Position numbers and translations under genes: made by a program
In this document: one piece after another, positions 50,589 to 63,009 of the stretch
Position numbering within the stretch: position 1 is the first letter of the stretch
How the letters are laid out: each line of letters opens with the position of its first letter
Source of the DNA: Orychophragmus violaceus
Taxonomy: Eukaryota > Streptophyta > Magnoliopsida > Brassicales > Brassicaceae
Reading direction: 5' to 3'
Length of the DNA: 64,000 bases
NCBI GenBank assembly: GCA_030180135.1
Contig: CM058237.1
Coordinates: 42,925,126 to 42,989,125 of the forward strand
The notes under the pieces: generated by a model
Seen by the model: the letters and a program-made list of their open reading frames with translations, nothing else
What the model was told of the DNA's origin: nothing
Databases searched by the model: none

Positions 50589-51790
50589 TGATATATCATG
50601 GTTTTTACCCAGTTTAGACCATGATATAGTTGTGTTTTTAGTGTCTTTTGTATTCGTTTAGAGTCTTTTACAGGTTTAATCAAGTTTGGAGCTAATTGGA
50701 GATATTTGGAGCATTTTGGGACTTTTGGGACGTTTTGGCCGAGAGCTTAAGTCACTGTCCGATTTATTGATCATGCATCGACCGACACACCTTGTGCATC
50801 GGTCGACACACTAGCGAGATGGGCCGTACACGTCGGTTTAATGAAGATATGAAGATTTGCAAAGAAGCCCAAGATAGTTCCAGTATTTACACAGAAGCCC
50901 CATCCGAGATTATACCTATATATACTAGTTTTTGGTGTTTATTTTACCTACGCTTTGATACTAATAGCTAAGAGATTTCTAGAGCTTTTGGGGCTGATCT
51001 ATTTCCTGTATTCACTTATTTTGGAGAAGATTTCGAACCCCTTTATCTATTTAATTTCTTATATGCAATCTATTATTTCTTTGATTATGTTTTCATTAAT
51101 CATGTCTGAGTAGATCCATAGTTGAGTTTAGGGTTTCTCATATAGGATTTCATGACTTGCTAGACTTGTTCAAATTCAGTTAAGGATTCAAACTATATCT
51201 GTTCTTCAATTTAATTGTGCTTAAAGCTAGTTCTAACCTGATCAATTAGAATCTAGATCTTAGGTTGCTAAATACGTCACGGAAGTGGGGTTTAGGAATC
51301 TGAACTAATTAAATTGGGTAATTAAACTTTGCGCAAACGGAAGTTTGGTTTAGGATAATTGTGAACATATCAAACTTGGGATTAATGCTAGTTTAATCTG
51401 TTAGTTCTCGCAAACGAAAGTTTGGTTTGCTGCACTTAGACTTAGAGAATTATCGCAAAGGAATTTGGTTAATTCTATATCTGTGTTTTGAGTTCTAGAA
51501 CTGTGCTTAATTAGATCCTTGCTGAATGAACTGTCTGCTTGTCTGATTTCCTGAGAATACCCTAGGCTTGACGCTTTTAGTTTATTGCTTCACAACCGTT
51601 AATCTCTGCTACTGTTTACTTTCTTGCTTCGCAATTTATTTACTTCGCCATCTGCTTATTTCTAGTATTAATCTCTACTTTTCTGTTTCTATTGAGACCA
51701 AGTGTCCCTGTGGATTCGATAGCCCTATATACTACTTTGACATTGCTGTTCACTTGCAGTTTAGAATAGGGTAAAACTTGGAACCTATCA
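50589..51790 (+). repeat. 3' LTR of Athila-like element B
   Basis: 1202 bp. The motif pair here reads gcatcgaccgacac (50775-50788) and gcatcggtcgacac (50796-50809). The 5' LTR has one changed base in each, consistent with CpG-type decay in the 5' copy. TSD attaa follows. Confidence 0.95.
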
Positions 51791-51795
51791 ATTAA

Positions 51796-52937
51796 CTCGT
51801 ATGAACATGGTGTTATGAGGGATCTAGAGAACAATGCTTACAACAACTAGGGCCAGTGATTTGATGCGGATGAAAACGTCTTTGTACAACCAGTTGTTGA
51901 GGAACATGATGTGCCTGTGCGCGCAGGACAACAAGGTGGGGGCGCAGATGGTGGAAACCCACGGGTTGAAGTACCACCTAATGCACAACCTGATGCACCA
52001 GTTGGGAAGACACTTGCTGATTACAACAGACCTGACGTGTTCTATGCTAACAGGTCTGCGATTGTACCTCCTCCCATTCAGAAGAATAATTTTGAGCTGA
52101 AGACTTCTTACTATACGCTTGTGGGATAAAACCTCTTTCATGGACACCCACATGAGCACCCTATGGATCATATAGAGACGTTTGAGTCTTTGGTTATTGG
52201 AATGAAGCATAATGGAGTGAGCTATGACTTCCTGCACTGTAAGCTTTTCCCGCACTTTCTTGGAGGAGGAGATGCAAATTGGCTAAAACAGATTCCACCT
52301 GAGACTTTGACTACTTGGGATGCAGTTAAAAGGAAGTTTCTTAAACACTTTTATGATGATGCTAGATCTGATCAGCTGAGAGATGATCTTCTACAGTTCA
52401 AACAGGGACCTACAGAGCCTTTGAAAGCAGCGTGGGTCAGGTTTAAGATCTACCAGAGAGACAGCCCTCATCATGGTTTCTCTGAAGTACAGCTGCTGGG
52501 ATTTTCTTCAAAGGTGTTGATTTGTGGTATCAGATGGCTTTAGATGCTTCTAGTAATGAAAACTTCAATACCAAATCTCCAGAGCAAGCTAAGGAGCTGA
52601 TTGAGAACTTGGTGTGTAGCAATAGTACTAAGAATGCTGATCTGGAGAGGAAGAAATCTGGTGGAAAGGTTGATAGTTCACAGATAGCAGAGATGAATAA
52701 CAAGATTGATTATGTCCACAACATTTTACTTGGGAAGAAGCAAGTCCATTTTGCTGCAGATGTGGAGACTTTTGGACAGGTTGATGAGTCTGAGAACGTC
52801 AATTACATAGCTGGAACTGGTTATCAAGGTCAAAGATATGAAAATCAGCAGGGACAAACTTATGGTTACACACCAAAGTCTGCATTTTAGAGACTCTTTC
52901 AGCAAAACAACTCATTCTCCAGAGACTATGGTTCTTT
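51796..52937 (+). pseudogene. Athila-like element A gag, continued
   Basis: Continues gag after element B. It has 'YANRSAIVPPPIQ' and 'TLVG', then a stop (52126-52128). 'HPHEHPMDHIETFESLV', 'HCKLFPHFLGGGDANWL' and 'WDAVKRKFLKHFYDDARSDQLRDDL' follow. A frameshift near 52500 leads to 'SPEQAKELIENLVCS' and a Gln/Gly-rich tail that stops at 52888-52890. It is cut at 52937 by copia element 2. It is the best local reference for the parts deleted from element 1 gag. Confidence 0.85.
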
Positions 52938-53584
52938 TGAAGGATTATGTGGGTTCATGGTGTAATTGTCAGGTTACAACCTAGCACATAATTATCTAGG
53001 ATCTAGGTGATTTGCAGTTGAATCATAAACAGATCAGGATCATTACCTTATGATTGCAGCGGATTAATCAATGGAATATCGAGATCTGCAAGAGCTGATG
53101 ATTACCGGCTCCTCCTCAGGTATCCACACGCTTACAAGCTATTGGATCAGGCTGCTAGACCAAGTTTGAATCAACAGAGAGAGAGAGGACGGCTAGGCAA
53201 AAAATCGCAGAGCATAAGCATTAGGGCTTCCTGCGCCTCTCCTCTTCCTTATATGGGCCCAAGTAATTAAACTAATGGCCTATTAGGCTTTTGGGCCCAA
53301 GACCCAAATCAGACAAAATAACTGTATTTTGTCTGGCCCAATTCTCTGTACAAATACAGTAAATGCCTTGCATCTTACCGTATTAATTCCATTTAACTTT
53401 CCCGTTAGCTATGGTGTGTGACCCTTTGGGATCATACAATACTGGTAATAAGTCCTAAACTTATAGATCATGAGCGGGCTCTAGCAAGTCATCATGATCA
53501 CCCAGTATTTATGACTTATGTCTGATCTCGACACTTATCATACTTTCTAGAGATAGTACGGTAGATTTCAGGACATTCCCAACA
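52938..53584 (-). repeat. 3' LTR of copia element 2
   Basis: 647 bp, TGAAGGATTATG...CCCAACA. Related to, but clearly distinct from, the LTR of copia element 1; shared phrases include 'tatagatcatgagcgg' and 'gacttatgtctgatc'. Confidence 0.92.
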
Positions 53585-54419
53585 ATCTCCCACTTGTACT
53601 GGAATCCTACATTCCCTAATCCTTTTGTCTCAATATCTCGATCTGGCATAAGGCAAGATGCGTGTCATCCTTATATAGCCAGACCATGTTTATCGGAACA
53701 GATTTGATACTGACAATGCAAACGACTTGGGCAAGTCCGTTTGGGAGTGGCCACTCTCTTACCAGCTATCAAGTCTCCGATTGGCCTAGAGATATTACCT
53801 CCGTTAAACGGCAGGGACAAATCCCATCTTGTTCCATCACTATGAACTACACACTTTATAATACACCCAACCAAGGTCCTTATAGCTCCCAGTTACGAAA
53901 CAGCGTTAGACAATGATCAAAGCGCATCAATCCATGTGCAGCCACATGCATGCGAACTCAGGTCTAAGGACTATACTCTATAGTCGTATATGAGAACCTC
54001 TTATGACACAGATATTAATATCTTGTAGAGTTCTCATCAGCGGGCCATGTCCGGTCATATGCTCCCCTACATATACCTATGTGTCGACTTTGATGCCGCG
54101 CATCTATGACCCCTCGAAACTTGGTCATAAGTCTCAACACAATCTAGTCTCAAGTGGTTGTTGGTGTTCCAATTTCAACAACCTTCGACTATGGACACAA
54201 TGATTTATGTCATTTCGTCAAATATGGGGTTTCAGGATCAAGTCTACTCATGTACTTCGATGGCCCATATATAATGACATGAATCATTTTGGAACGATTA
54301 TTTATATCACAGTTAAAATAATCCAGAAATCATAGATTTCATAAACATAAAATATTATGTTTACATGAACCTTTCAAAACAACTAAATAAAGCCCTTTAC
54401 AAACTCCCACTGAAATTAA
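53585..54419 (-). other. 3' untranslated region and polypurine tract of copia element 2
   Basis: The minus strand next to the LTR has AGTGGGAGAT, as in copia element 1. The whole stretch aligns by eye with 11936-12786. Confidence 0.75.
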
Positions 54420-56896
54420 GACTACATCTTAATTTCTCTTATCCTACAGCTACAGTCCGCGACTCGTGCTTAGGCCTAAGGAGTGGCTTCGTTAATAGAT
54501 TAGCAACGTTCTCATTCGTTGAAACTTGCTGATCTACTTAACACCTCTGTCATTTATCTCACGGAATAGGTAACACCTACCCTCAATGTGTTTGGATCTC
54601 AGATGTGCAGCTAGCCACATCAAGTTCAGTGATGAAATTTTCTATCCAAACAACCTCTTTCGCCGCTACCCAAGCTGCGAAATGTTCAGCTTAAGTCATG
54701 GAGTCAGCAACAGTGCCTTGCACCGCCAGACAGACACAAGATATAACCGGACTGTGACCGGAAATCATCTTTGTCTGTTGGAAACTTGCCTTTCAGACTC
54801 TACCGACTTGTAGCACCTCACTTTCTCCGTAAATCAAGAACTTATCCTAAGTATTTTCCAAATACTTGAGGATATTCATTACGTCTATCCAGTGATTCTT
54901 TGCTGGATTTGACTGGTCTTTACTTGTCTTGCTTAACATTAAAGCAATATCAAAACAAGTACGTGTCATGGCATACATGATAGATCCAATTGCCGACGCA
55001 TATGGAATCTCATCCATGCATTCAAGCTCAGCAGTTATCGTAGGACACTGTTTCTTGCTTAACGTAATGCCATGTGACATTGGCATAAAACCCTTCTTGG
55101 AATGCTGAAAACGTGTAGGACTTTGTCAATATAAGAATCCTGACTTTGTCCTACCAGCTCTTTTGGATCTCTATCTTTAGATCCAAAATCCAAGAACATA
55201 CGTGGCTTTACCCATGTCAATCATAAAAACAACTCCCAAGCCAGTCCTTTACCGACTGCAGCATTGGAACGTTATTTCCGAGAATCAGTATGTCATCGAC
55301 ATACACTATTAGAAATGCAACATCGCTCCCACTTATCTATTAGTAAACGCACAGTTCCACTTCGTTCCTGTTCAAGTCAAAACCTTGACTACTTCAACAG
55401 AACGAAGATTCCAACTCCGATATGTTTGCTTCCATCCATGAATGGATCGATGAAGCTAACTTACACACAGTATAATTTTCGGAGTCCGGGCTCACTTTCG
55501 CTTCTGTGAATTTCGCAGGTTCGTCACTTTCAATGATCATCAGATCATGGCAATTAATCACGAGAAATCACTCTCGGATTAGTGACGGATTCAAATCTGC
55601 GAACTTCAGGCTCTACAGGTGTAGATTCTACAGAAATCTGTAAATCCATCCGCTGCTCTCCCTCAACAGGTTGAGCAGCCTCCTGTATTTCTCGAATTTC
55701 TTCGAGTTATACTTTTACTCCCACTGTTCTTCTTGGAAAGCAACTTTCCTTTTAGAAAACAGAATTCCGAACAACCTAACTTCGTTTTCGGAATGGACGT
55801 AAAAAGTAACAAGCCTTGGTTTCCTTAGGACAACCAGCGAAGTAGCACAACTACAAATACTCAGTAAAGACGAATTTGGATCATTTCCAGTCCACATTTA
55901 AGTGGTGTCTTTCAACTGATATTGGTAGAACTATTTCAGCGTAAACTTAGATATTTCTAGAGCGTTATTCTTAAAGAATATCATGGAAGATTCGTGTGAC
56001 TCATCTTTAATCATTTCTAATAAGATCTGATTCATTCTCACAGAAACACCTCTAGGTTTTCAGGAGAAATGAGCTGTGAAACGACTTCACACTCATTCAG
56101 ATGATCACACCATCAATGACTTAAGTATTCTCACTCGTGATCTAATCCAGAGTCTCAATACTTCTGTCACTCAGGTTCTATACCTCATTCTGGAACTCTT
56201 TCGACCATTTCAAAGCATTCCGACTCGTGTCTCATCAAATGAACAGAGTCATACTCACTGAAGTAATCAGTAGAGACAATGAAGTACAAGAAAATTTTCT
56301 CTGGCATTACTGCTCATCGGGCCACATACATGAGTATGTTCAAGGTCCAATAAGCCTTTAGGCCTTTCTCTAGCTCGGCTAAGATGGGCCCTTTGTCTTT
56401 TGGTCCAGTAAGCAGAATTCAAGTCTCATAAGATATCCGATCAAATGAGCCCAAAAGTCCATAACTATGGGATTTCTGAATCTGACTCACTCTATGTGAC
56501 CAAAACTTTTACGCCAAGAAAAATCAGGTTTAATTCATCAGATTTAAACCAATTCGGTATTTATGTTACATTTAGGCACTCTTTGGTTTAAGATATAAAA
56601 CCCATTCCTTGAATAGGGTGCTACAATTAATATTTCATTAAGATCAAAAGAACAAAACTTGTCTTTTATCAAAATGAAAAACATTCAAATTCTTACAAGA
56701 AAATGAACAACAAATCTGCTTAAAGCAGGTACATTGTAGCAATTACTTAATACAAAACCAAGCCACCATACGGCTGAGGCAGCATCCATAGCTCCTTCCA
56801 GACACGCAGTTCCACTTGCCCTTCCTTCAACGTTCTACTGCTGCTTAGGCTCTGCATATTATAACAAATATCAGTGCCACAACCAGTATCCAATAC
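54420..56896 (-). pseudogene. Decayed copia pol (protease, integrase, RT, RNase H)
   Basis: Short recognisable islands on the minus strand: 'GITLSKKQCPTITAELE' and 'IPYASAIGSIMYAM' (RT-RNase H linker, 54847-55086), a 'VDDIL'-like remnant near 55290, integrase remnants around 56000-56340 and a protease-position fragment near 56880. Frameshifts and stops occur throughout. The integrase-to-protease part closely matches 63010-64000 of copia element 3, including the same disabling changes. Confidence 0.85.
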
Positions 56897-57787
56897 CTAT
56901 AAGGTAGAACTTGAAGTTATAACATGAATACCTGAGGAAGTAGTCTCATACATCAACTTCAACTCCTCATAATCTTCCATGAATTTAATGCAATCTCTCT
57001 TCCAATGCCCAGTCTCTTTACAGTAGCAGCACTTACCAACGTAAGAGGTATCTGACTCGGGCTCAGAAGACACACGCTTGCCATGATTCAAAATCTGGAC
57101 AACTTTGTCTTCACCCTTGTCAGCATTAGGTTTAGTAAACCTACCCTTCTCCATTATGAGATTATACAGGGTACTCTTCACGTTTGGCTCAACTGTCTTG
57201 AGCATATCATGCAGTTCAGTCAGCGTCTTCGTTAAGCCTTTCTTGATATAGTTCCTTTTAAACTTATCATAGCTTGACGGCAGTGACTGCAGAATGATCT
57301 CAGTTGCCAATTCTTGGCTAACTGGATAATCCAGTTTCCTCAGGTTATCAATGTAACCCATCATTTTACTGACATGAGGACTCACTGGATGATCATTTGG
57401 TAGCTTGCAGCTAGTGAGAGACTTAACCAACTGGTATCTCTCCACTCTTACCTGCTCCTGAAATTTCAATTTCAGGCTGCTGATCATCTCTATTGGTGAC
57501 TCCATGTTCTCATATTGCTTCAGCAAATCTGAGTCCATGGTAGCCAATATCAGACCACGCACATCTACCGCATCATTATAATGCTTATTCCAAGCATCAT
57601 ATACTGCATGAGAGGCATTGGACCCGATCCTCTCGGGGAGAGCTCTTTCAAGGACATAGTCCTTTCTCTCCTGCTTGAGGACTAGCCTCAGGTTCCGCGA
57701 CCAAGTCAAGAAATTTGATCCGTTCAGTTTGTCCATCTCAAGGACAGACCGGATCGAGAAAGTGTTTTGATTGTTTGTGCTAGTCAT
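56897..57787 (-). CDS. Copia gag, open (element 2)
   Basis: 296 codons starting 'MTSTNNQNTFSIRS'. It has the copia gag domain of the UBN2 type ('LNGSNFLTWSRNLRLVL', 'PVSQELATEIILQSLPSSYDKF'). A perfect CCHC knuckle is at residues 253-266 (CCYCKETGHWKRDC). The frame stops at 'ITSSSTL', exactly where the protease would begin in copia element 1. The gag of copia element 3 stops at the same place and differs at about 15 residues. A gag-only product could form particles or package RNA, with enzymes from another element. Confidence 0.88.
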   Translation of the reverse strand: MTSTNNQNTFSIRSVLEMDKLNGSNFLTWSRNLRLVLKQERKDYVLERALPERIGSNASHAVYDAWNKHYNDAVDVRGLILATMDSDLLKQYENMESPIEMISSLKLKFQEQVRVERYQLVKSLTSCKLPNDHPVSPHVSKMMGYIDNLRKLDYPVSQELATEIILQSLPSSYDKFKRNYIKKGLTKTLTELHDMLKTVEPNVKSTLYNLIMEKGRFTKPNADKGEDKVVQILNHGKRVSSEPESDTSYVGKCCYCKETGHWKRDCIKFMEDYEELKLMYETTSSGIHVITSSSTL

Positions 57788-59044
57788 AACTGAAATTTAG
57801 AGATAAATAGAGTTTTAGTTATTTAGTTCATAAGAGAGTAATCGTAAAAACTTATAAGAAAACTCGCATTGCATTCAAAATTTCTTTGTTTAACCTCATA
57901 ATAATGCAATGATTCCGAGACCCATGTTCAGCTAAATCCAAAGTGGGCCACTGGCCGTCACTCAGAAGTAGCTTTACTTGGTAAGCATACACACAGCTAG
58001 TTATATCCAATAACTCTCGGTTGTGAATTGGGCCCAAGGCCCAATACACCAGATGTCTCAAGGCCCGGGACTCCCGATGGCCCAGTCAAGGAAACCAATC
58101 TCTTACAGCCAAATAATCACTAAAGTCTGGGACTCCCAATGAAATTAGTGACTATATACTACTTTACTTACGCAAAAACAGACACCTCACACTGTAAGCC
58201 ATATCTGTAATTGAATAAGCGTTAAGTAGCTGACAAGATTGGGCAAGACATCCAAGCTTGATATTGGTTTTGAGGATTTTAGGTTTTATTTCCAAAAATA
58301 GAAGATTACTATTTTGGGAAACTTACTTATTTTAGAAACTTTCTAAATTTAGAAATATACTAAAAATAGAAATTTCTAATTTAATATTTTATTATAGTTT
58401 TCGGTTGGGTCACAAATTATAGGCCCAATTCTTGGCCCAAGACCACAGAATTCCAATTGGCCCAATAATTTGACATAACCGAGTCGGTTCATTAATTCTG
58501 GTCCGAGACCAAATTAACTACTAAATCCAACCGGTTATTTACTAAACCAGACCAGCTCTAAATTATTTGGTCCAACCAAATCAAACTTAGACCAGCCTTC
58601 GGTTTAGGTTAAAATTCAATTTTGAATTTAAATCCGGTTTAACTAGAAATTAAATAATACCAATTGTATTAAATAATTTCCAGCAAACCGCGATTTGGGT
58701 TAACCGCTTGAACCATACAATAATTAAATAATTAATCGATTCAAAATATAAACCTTGTACAAATCGATTCACTTTAATCATTGATCATGACTTTTCAATA
58801 ATTGAATTTGACAAACACGATTCTCAATATCTTAACAAACTAAATCGTTTCTTAGCATCAAACAAAACAAAGTCAATATTGATTATCACATGATTGTACA
58901 AGAAGGTCAACTTTCGATTATGATCTCACTAAAGACAAAACCAACAATCGATTCATTATAATCAAAGCTTTTTCCAATTCGCTTATTAATTCGATTCACA
59001 AAGTCAACATGCGTTTTTTGTCTTTCACAAAGCTCTGATACCAC
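57788..59044 (-). other. 5' leader and primer-binding site of copia element 2
   Basis: PBS at 59032-59043 (gctctgatacca on the plus strand). The part next to gag (57940-58260) shares 'ggcccgggactcccgatggccc' type sequence with copia element 1. Relative to copia element 3, about 650 bp of GATCG-rich leader are missing here. Confidence 0.82.
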
Positions 59045-59544
59045 TGAAGGATTATGTGGGTTCATGGTGTAATTGTCAGGTTACAACCTAGCACATAATT
59101 ATCTAGGATCTAGGTGATTTGCAGTTGAATCATAAACAGATCAGGATCATTACCCTATGATTGCAGCGGATTAATCAATGGAATATCGAGATCTGCAAGA
59201 GCTGATGATTACCGGCTCCTCCTCAGGTATCCACACGCTTACAAGCTATTGGATCAGGCTGCTAGACCAAGTTGGAATCAACAGAGAGAGAGAGGACGGC
59301 TAGGCAAAAAATCGCAGAGCATAAGCATTAGGGCTTCCTGCGCCTCTCCTCTTCCTTATATGGGCCCAAGTAATTAAACTAATGGCCTATTAGGCTTTTG
59401 GGCCCAAGACCCAAATCAGACAAAATAACTGTATTTTGTCTGGCCCAATTCTCTGTACAAATACAGTAAATGCCTTGCATCTTACCGTATTAATTCCATT
59501 TAACTTTCCCGTTAGCTATGGTGTGTGACCCTTTGGGATCATAC
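59045..59544 (-). repeat. 5' LTR of copia element 2, interrupted
   Basis: First 500 bp (plus-strand order) of an LTR matching 52938-53437. It breaks at 'gggatcatac', where copia element 3 starts. 'catac' (59540-59544) is the expected TSD of copia element 3. Confidence 0.9.
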
Positions 59545-60210
59545 TGTTGGGAATGTCCTGAAATCTACCCGTACTATCTCTAGAAAGTATGATAAGTGTC
59601 GAGATCAGACATAAGTCATAAATACTGGGTGATCATGATGGCTTGCTAGAGTCCGCTCTTGATCTATAAGTTTAGGACTTATTACCAGTATTGTATGATC
59701 CCAAAGGGTCACACACCATAGCTAACGGGAAAGTTAAGATGGAATTAATACGGTAAGATGCAGTAGCATTTACTGTATTTGTACAGAGAGTTGGGCAGAC
59801 AACAAATGGGCTTTTGTCTGATTTGTGTTTTGGGCCCAAAAGATTAATGAGCCATTAGTCTAATGACTTGGGCCCATTAATGAGATATAAGAGAATCAGA
59901 AAACCCTAAGGAAGTGCAGCTCCCTGCGATTTTTCTTCCTGAGCCGTGAGCTCTTTCTCTCTCTAATCTCTCTCTCTGATTCATCCATCTCTTTGGTCTA
60001 GCAGCCGTCCCTTGCTTGTAAGAGTGTGGATACCAAAGGAGGAGCAGGTGATTCATCTGTTCGTTGATCTCGACATTACAATCATTCCGTTGCAAAAGGT
60101 AATGTCCAGGTTTGTTTTATGATTCGTTTTGCAAGAACCTAGATCTGTTAAGATTATGTGTTAGGTTGTAATTTGGGAATTAAACCTTGAACAAACATCA
60201 TAATCCTTCA
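59545..60210 (+). repeat. 5' LTR of copia element 3
   Basis: 666 bp, TGTTGGG...CCTTCA. Same family as the LTRs of copia element 2 but noticeably diverged, so elements 2 and 3 are not products of one event. Confidence 0.9.
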
Positions 60211-62118
60211 GTGGTATCAGAGCCTAGGCATTAGGTTTCTTGTGAAATTGGATCATATGGTTATTTAATAGTTTTTGAATCGATTTAAAGTAGAAAATTG
60301 ATTAAAACTATATGAACCCTAATCGGCTGATTGAAAAGGTTTTGTTATTGCCGAATGTTGTTAATGCTCCATTCAATTATTTAACCCTAACCGAAAGTAT
60401 TGGTCAAAGGCGTGTGCTTGTGTTGCTTTGCCGAGTGATGTTGATTGTTTAATTAATTTGTCGGCGTGTGTTCATGTGTGATCGTATTGTGTTTGATAAT
60501 TAATCATTTGATGAACGCTTTGTCCTTTTGTGAAAAGCATTATCGTATTGTATGCTTGCAATCGATCATTAATAATTGATTTGCTCATTCAATTATTAAA
60601 AACCCTAAGCGCACGTTGCCAATAGCCGATCGCTTATGATCGTTATTAATAATGATCAAACCCATTATCCCTTTGACCGTGAGATCGCATGAAAAGCGAT
60701 CGAGTTGTTGCGATGATGGGTCAGGTGGACGGGCTAAGTGAGCGTGGTCGATGGCATGTGATCAGTTGGCCGAGAACGATCCATACGGTCGTGAGGCTGG
60801 CAAGGATCGAGCATGCCTGACCATGAGCCGTGATCGTGCGCTGCTTGTGCAGTGTACCAAGGACCGAGCGTGATCACGTTGCGATGATCGATCGCTTGCG
60901 ATCGTGAGCGACCGTGTTGGATCATTGGGCCTCGGTTGGATCATGGCCCACAATTGCGTTAATGGGCCGAGTTGGATCTTGGATCCGATTGTTTGGCCCA
61001 TTAAAATTTTACGTCCCGCGAATAGTCAATCGGTTAAACCGAGCTTCGCGGTTCGTTGCCCAAAACCACACCGATTTAACCGGTCCATTTAATTGGCGGT
61101 TAATTGTGTGTTTAAAGCCTTAAACCGCAAGTTAAATCAAATTGGCTAAAACACTAGGTGTTTCTTCCCGGTTTTGGATTTAACTGAACCGATCCAATTT
61201 AATTGGTGGTTCAAGCGGTTAACCCAAATCGCGGTTTGCTGGAAATAATTTTATTTCTGGTTAAACCGGATTTAAATTCATAAAATTGAATTTTAACCTA
61301 AACCGAAGGCTGGTCTAAGTTTGATTTGGTTGGACCAAATAATTTAGAGCTGATCTGGTTTAGTAAATAACAGATGGTTTTGATAGTTAATTTGGTCTTG
61401 GACCAGAATTAATAAACCGGATCGGTTATGTCAAATTATTGGGCCAGCTGGAATTCTATGGTCTTGGGCCAAGAATTGGGCCTATAATTTGTGACCCAAC
61501 CCGAAAATATTTATAAAATATTAAATTAGAAATTTCTATTTTTAGAATATTTCTAAATTTAGAAAGTTTCTAAAATAAGTAAGTTTCCCAAAATAGTAAT
61601 CTTCTATTTTTGGAAATAAAACTGAAAAATCCTCAAAAACAATATCAAGCTTGGATGTCTTTCCAGTCTTGTCAGCTACTTAACGCTTATTTGATTACAG
61701 ATATGGCTTACAGTGTGAGGTGTCTGTTTTCGCGTAAGTAAAGTAGTATATAGTCACTAATTTCATTGGGAGTCCCAGATTTTAGTGATTATTTGGCTGT
61801 AAGAGATTGGTTTCCTTGACTGGGCCATCGGGAGTCCCGGGCCTTGAGACATCTGGTGAATTTGGGCCTCGGGCCCAATTCACAACCGAGAGTTATTGGT
61901 TATAACTAGCTGTGTGTATGCTTACCAAGTAAAGCTAATTCTGGGTGACGGCCAGTGGCCCACTTTGGATTTAGCTAAACATGGGTCTCGGAATCATTGT
62001 ATTCTTATGAGGTTAAACAAAGAAATTTTGAATACAATGCGAGTTTTCTTATAAGTTGTTAAGATTGCTCTTTTATGAACTTAATAACTAAAACTCTATT
62101 TATCTCTAAATTTCAGCT
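60211..62118 (+). other. Primer-binding site and long leader of copia element 3
   Basis: TGGTATCAGAGC at 60212-60223 (initiator tRNA-Met). The 1.9-kb leader includes a GATCG-rich block (about 60620-60990). It also has the conserved segment near 61660-62000, with 'gggactcccgatggcccag' on the opposite strand. No coding region. Confidence 0.85.
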
Positions 62119-63009
62119 ATGACAAGCACAAACAATCAAAACACTTTCTCGATCCGGTATGTCCTTGAGATGGACAAACTGAACGGATCAAATTTCTTGA
62201 CTTGGTCGCGGAACTTGAGGCTAGTCCTCAGGCAGGAGAGAAAGGACTATGTCCTTGAGAAAGCTCTCCCCATGAGGATCGGGTCCAATGCCTCTCATGC
62301 AGTATATAATGCTTGGAATAAGCATTATAATGATGCGGTAGATGTGCATGGTCTGATATTGGCTACCATGGACTCAGATTTGCGGAAGCAATATGAGAAG
62401 ATGGAGTCGCCAATAGAGATGATCAGCAGCCTGAAATTGAAATTTCAGGAGCAGGTAAGAGTGGAGAGATACCAGTTGGTTAAATCTCTCACTAGCTGCA
62501 AGCTACCAAATGATCATCCAGTAAGTCCTCATGTCAGTAAAATGATGGGTTACATTGATAACCTGAGGAAACTGGATTATCCAGTTAGCCAGGAATTGGC
62601 AACTGAGATCATTCTGCAGTCACTGCCGTCAAGCTATGATAAGTTCGTAAGGAACTATATCAAGAAAGGCTTAACGAAGATGTTGACTGAACTGCATGAT
62701 ATGCTCAAGACAGTTGAGCTAAACGTGAAGAGTACCCTGTACAATCTCATGAATGAGAAGGGTAGGTTTACTAAACCTAATGCTGACAAGGGTGAAGACA
62801 AAGTTGTCCTGATTTTGAATCATGGCAAGCGTGTGTCTTCTGAGCCCGAGTCAGATACCTCTTACGTTGGTAAGTGCTGCTACTGTAAAGAGACTGGGCA
62901 TTGGAAAAGAGATTGCATTAAATTCATGGAAGATTATGAGGAGTTGAAGTTGATGTATGAGACTACTTCCTCAGGTATTCATGTTATTACTTCAAGTTAT
63001 ACCTTATAG
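62119..63009 (+). CDS. Copia gag, open (element 3)
   Basis: 296 codons, 'MTSTNNQNTFSIRY...'. Same domains as the element 2 gag, with the CCHC knuckle at residues 253-266 intact. It ends 'ITSSYTL' at the same stop as element 2. It lies directly upstream of a decayed protease/integrase region, so it is the only open frame of the element in the window. Confidence 0.88.
   Translation: MTSTNNQNTFSIRYVLEMDKLNGSNFLTWSRNLRLVLRQERKDYVLEKALPMRIGSNASHAVYNAWNKHYNDAVDVHGLILATMDSDLRKQYEKMESPIEMISSLKLKFQEQVRVERYQLVKSLTSCKLPNDHPVSPHVSKMMGYIDNLRKLDYPVSQELATEIILQSLPSSYDKFVRNYIKKGLTKMLTELHDMLKTVELNVKSTLYNLMNEKGRFTKPNADKGEDKVVLILNHGKRVSSEPESDTSYVGKCCYCKETGHWKRDCIKFMEDYEELKLMYETTSSGIHVITSSYTL

Larger units (their letters stand above)
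46255..51790 (+). mobile_element. Athila-like element B, compact and non-autonomous
   Basis: 5536 bp between TSD copies attaa (46250-46254 and 51791-51795). Both LTRs are 1202 bp and differ at about nine positions by eye (under 1%). It has a perfect tRNA-Asp-type PBS, one open 547-codon ORF, a 3' non-coding region and a polypurine tract. The capsid part of gag, RT, RNase H and integrase are absent. All cis-acting sites are intact, so it looks like a recently moved element dependent on proteins from another element. Confidence 0.95.
52938..59544 (-). mobile_element. Copia element 2 (gag-only family), minus orientation, split by copia element 3
   Basis: The left LTR is 52938-53584. The right LTR starts at 59045 and is cut after 500 bp at 59544 by copia element 3. 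Its remaining part should lie beyond that element, outside the window. The minus strand carries PBS, leader, an open gag ORF, then decayed protease, integrase and RT. The two LTRs differ at only about two positions over the shared 500 bp, although pol is heavily decayed. Confidence 0.9.

Noticed and set aside
59877..60095. Minus-strand frame in the LTR of copia element 3
   Set aside because: It is within LTR sequence, with no domain and no equivalent kept open in copia element 2.
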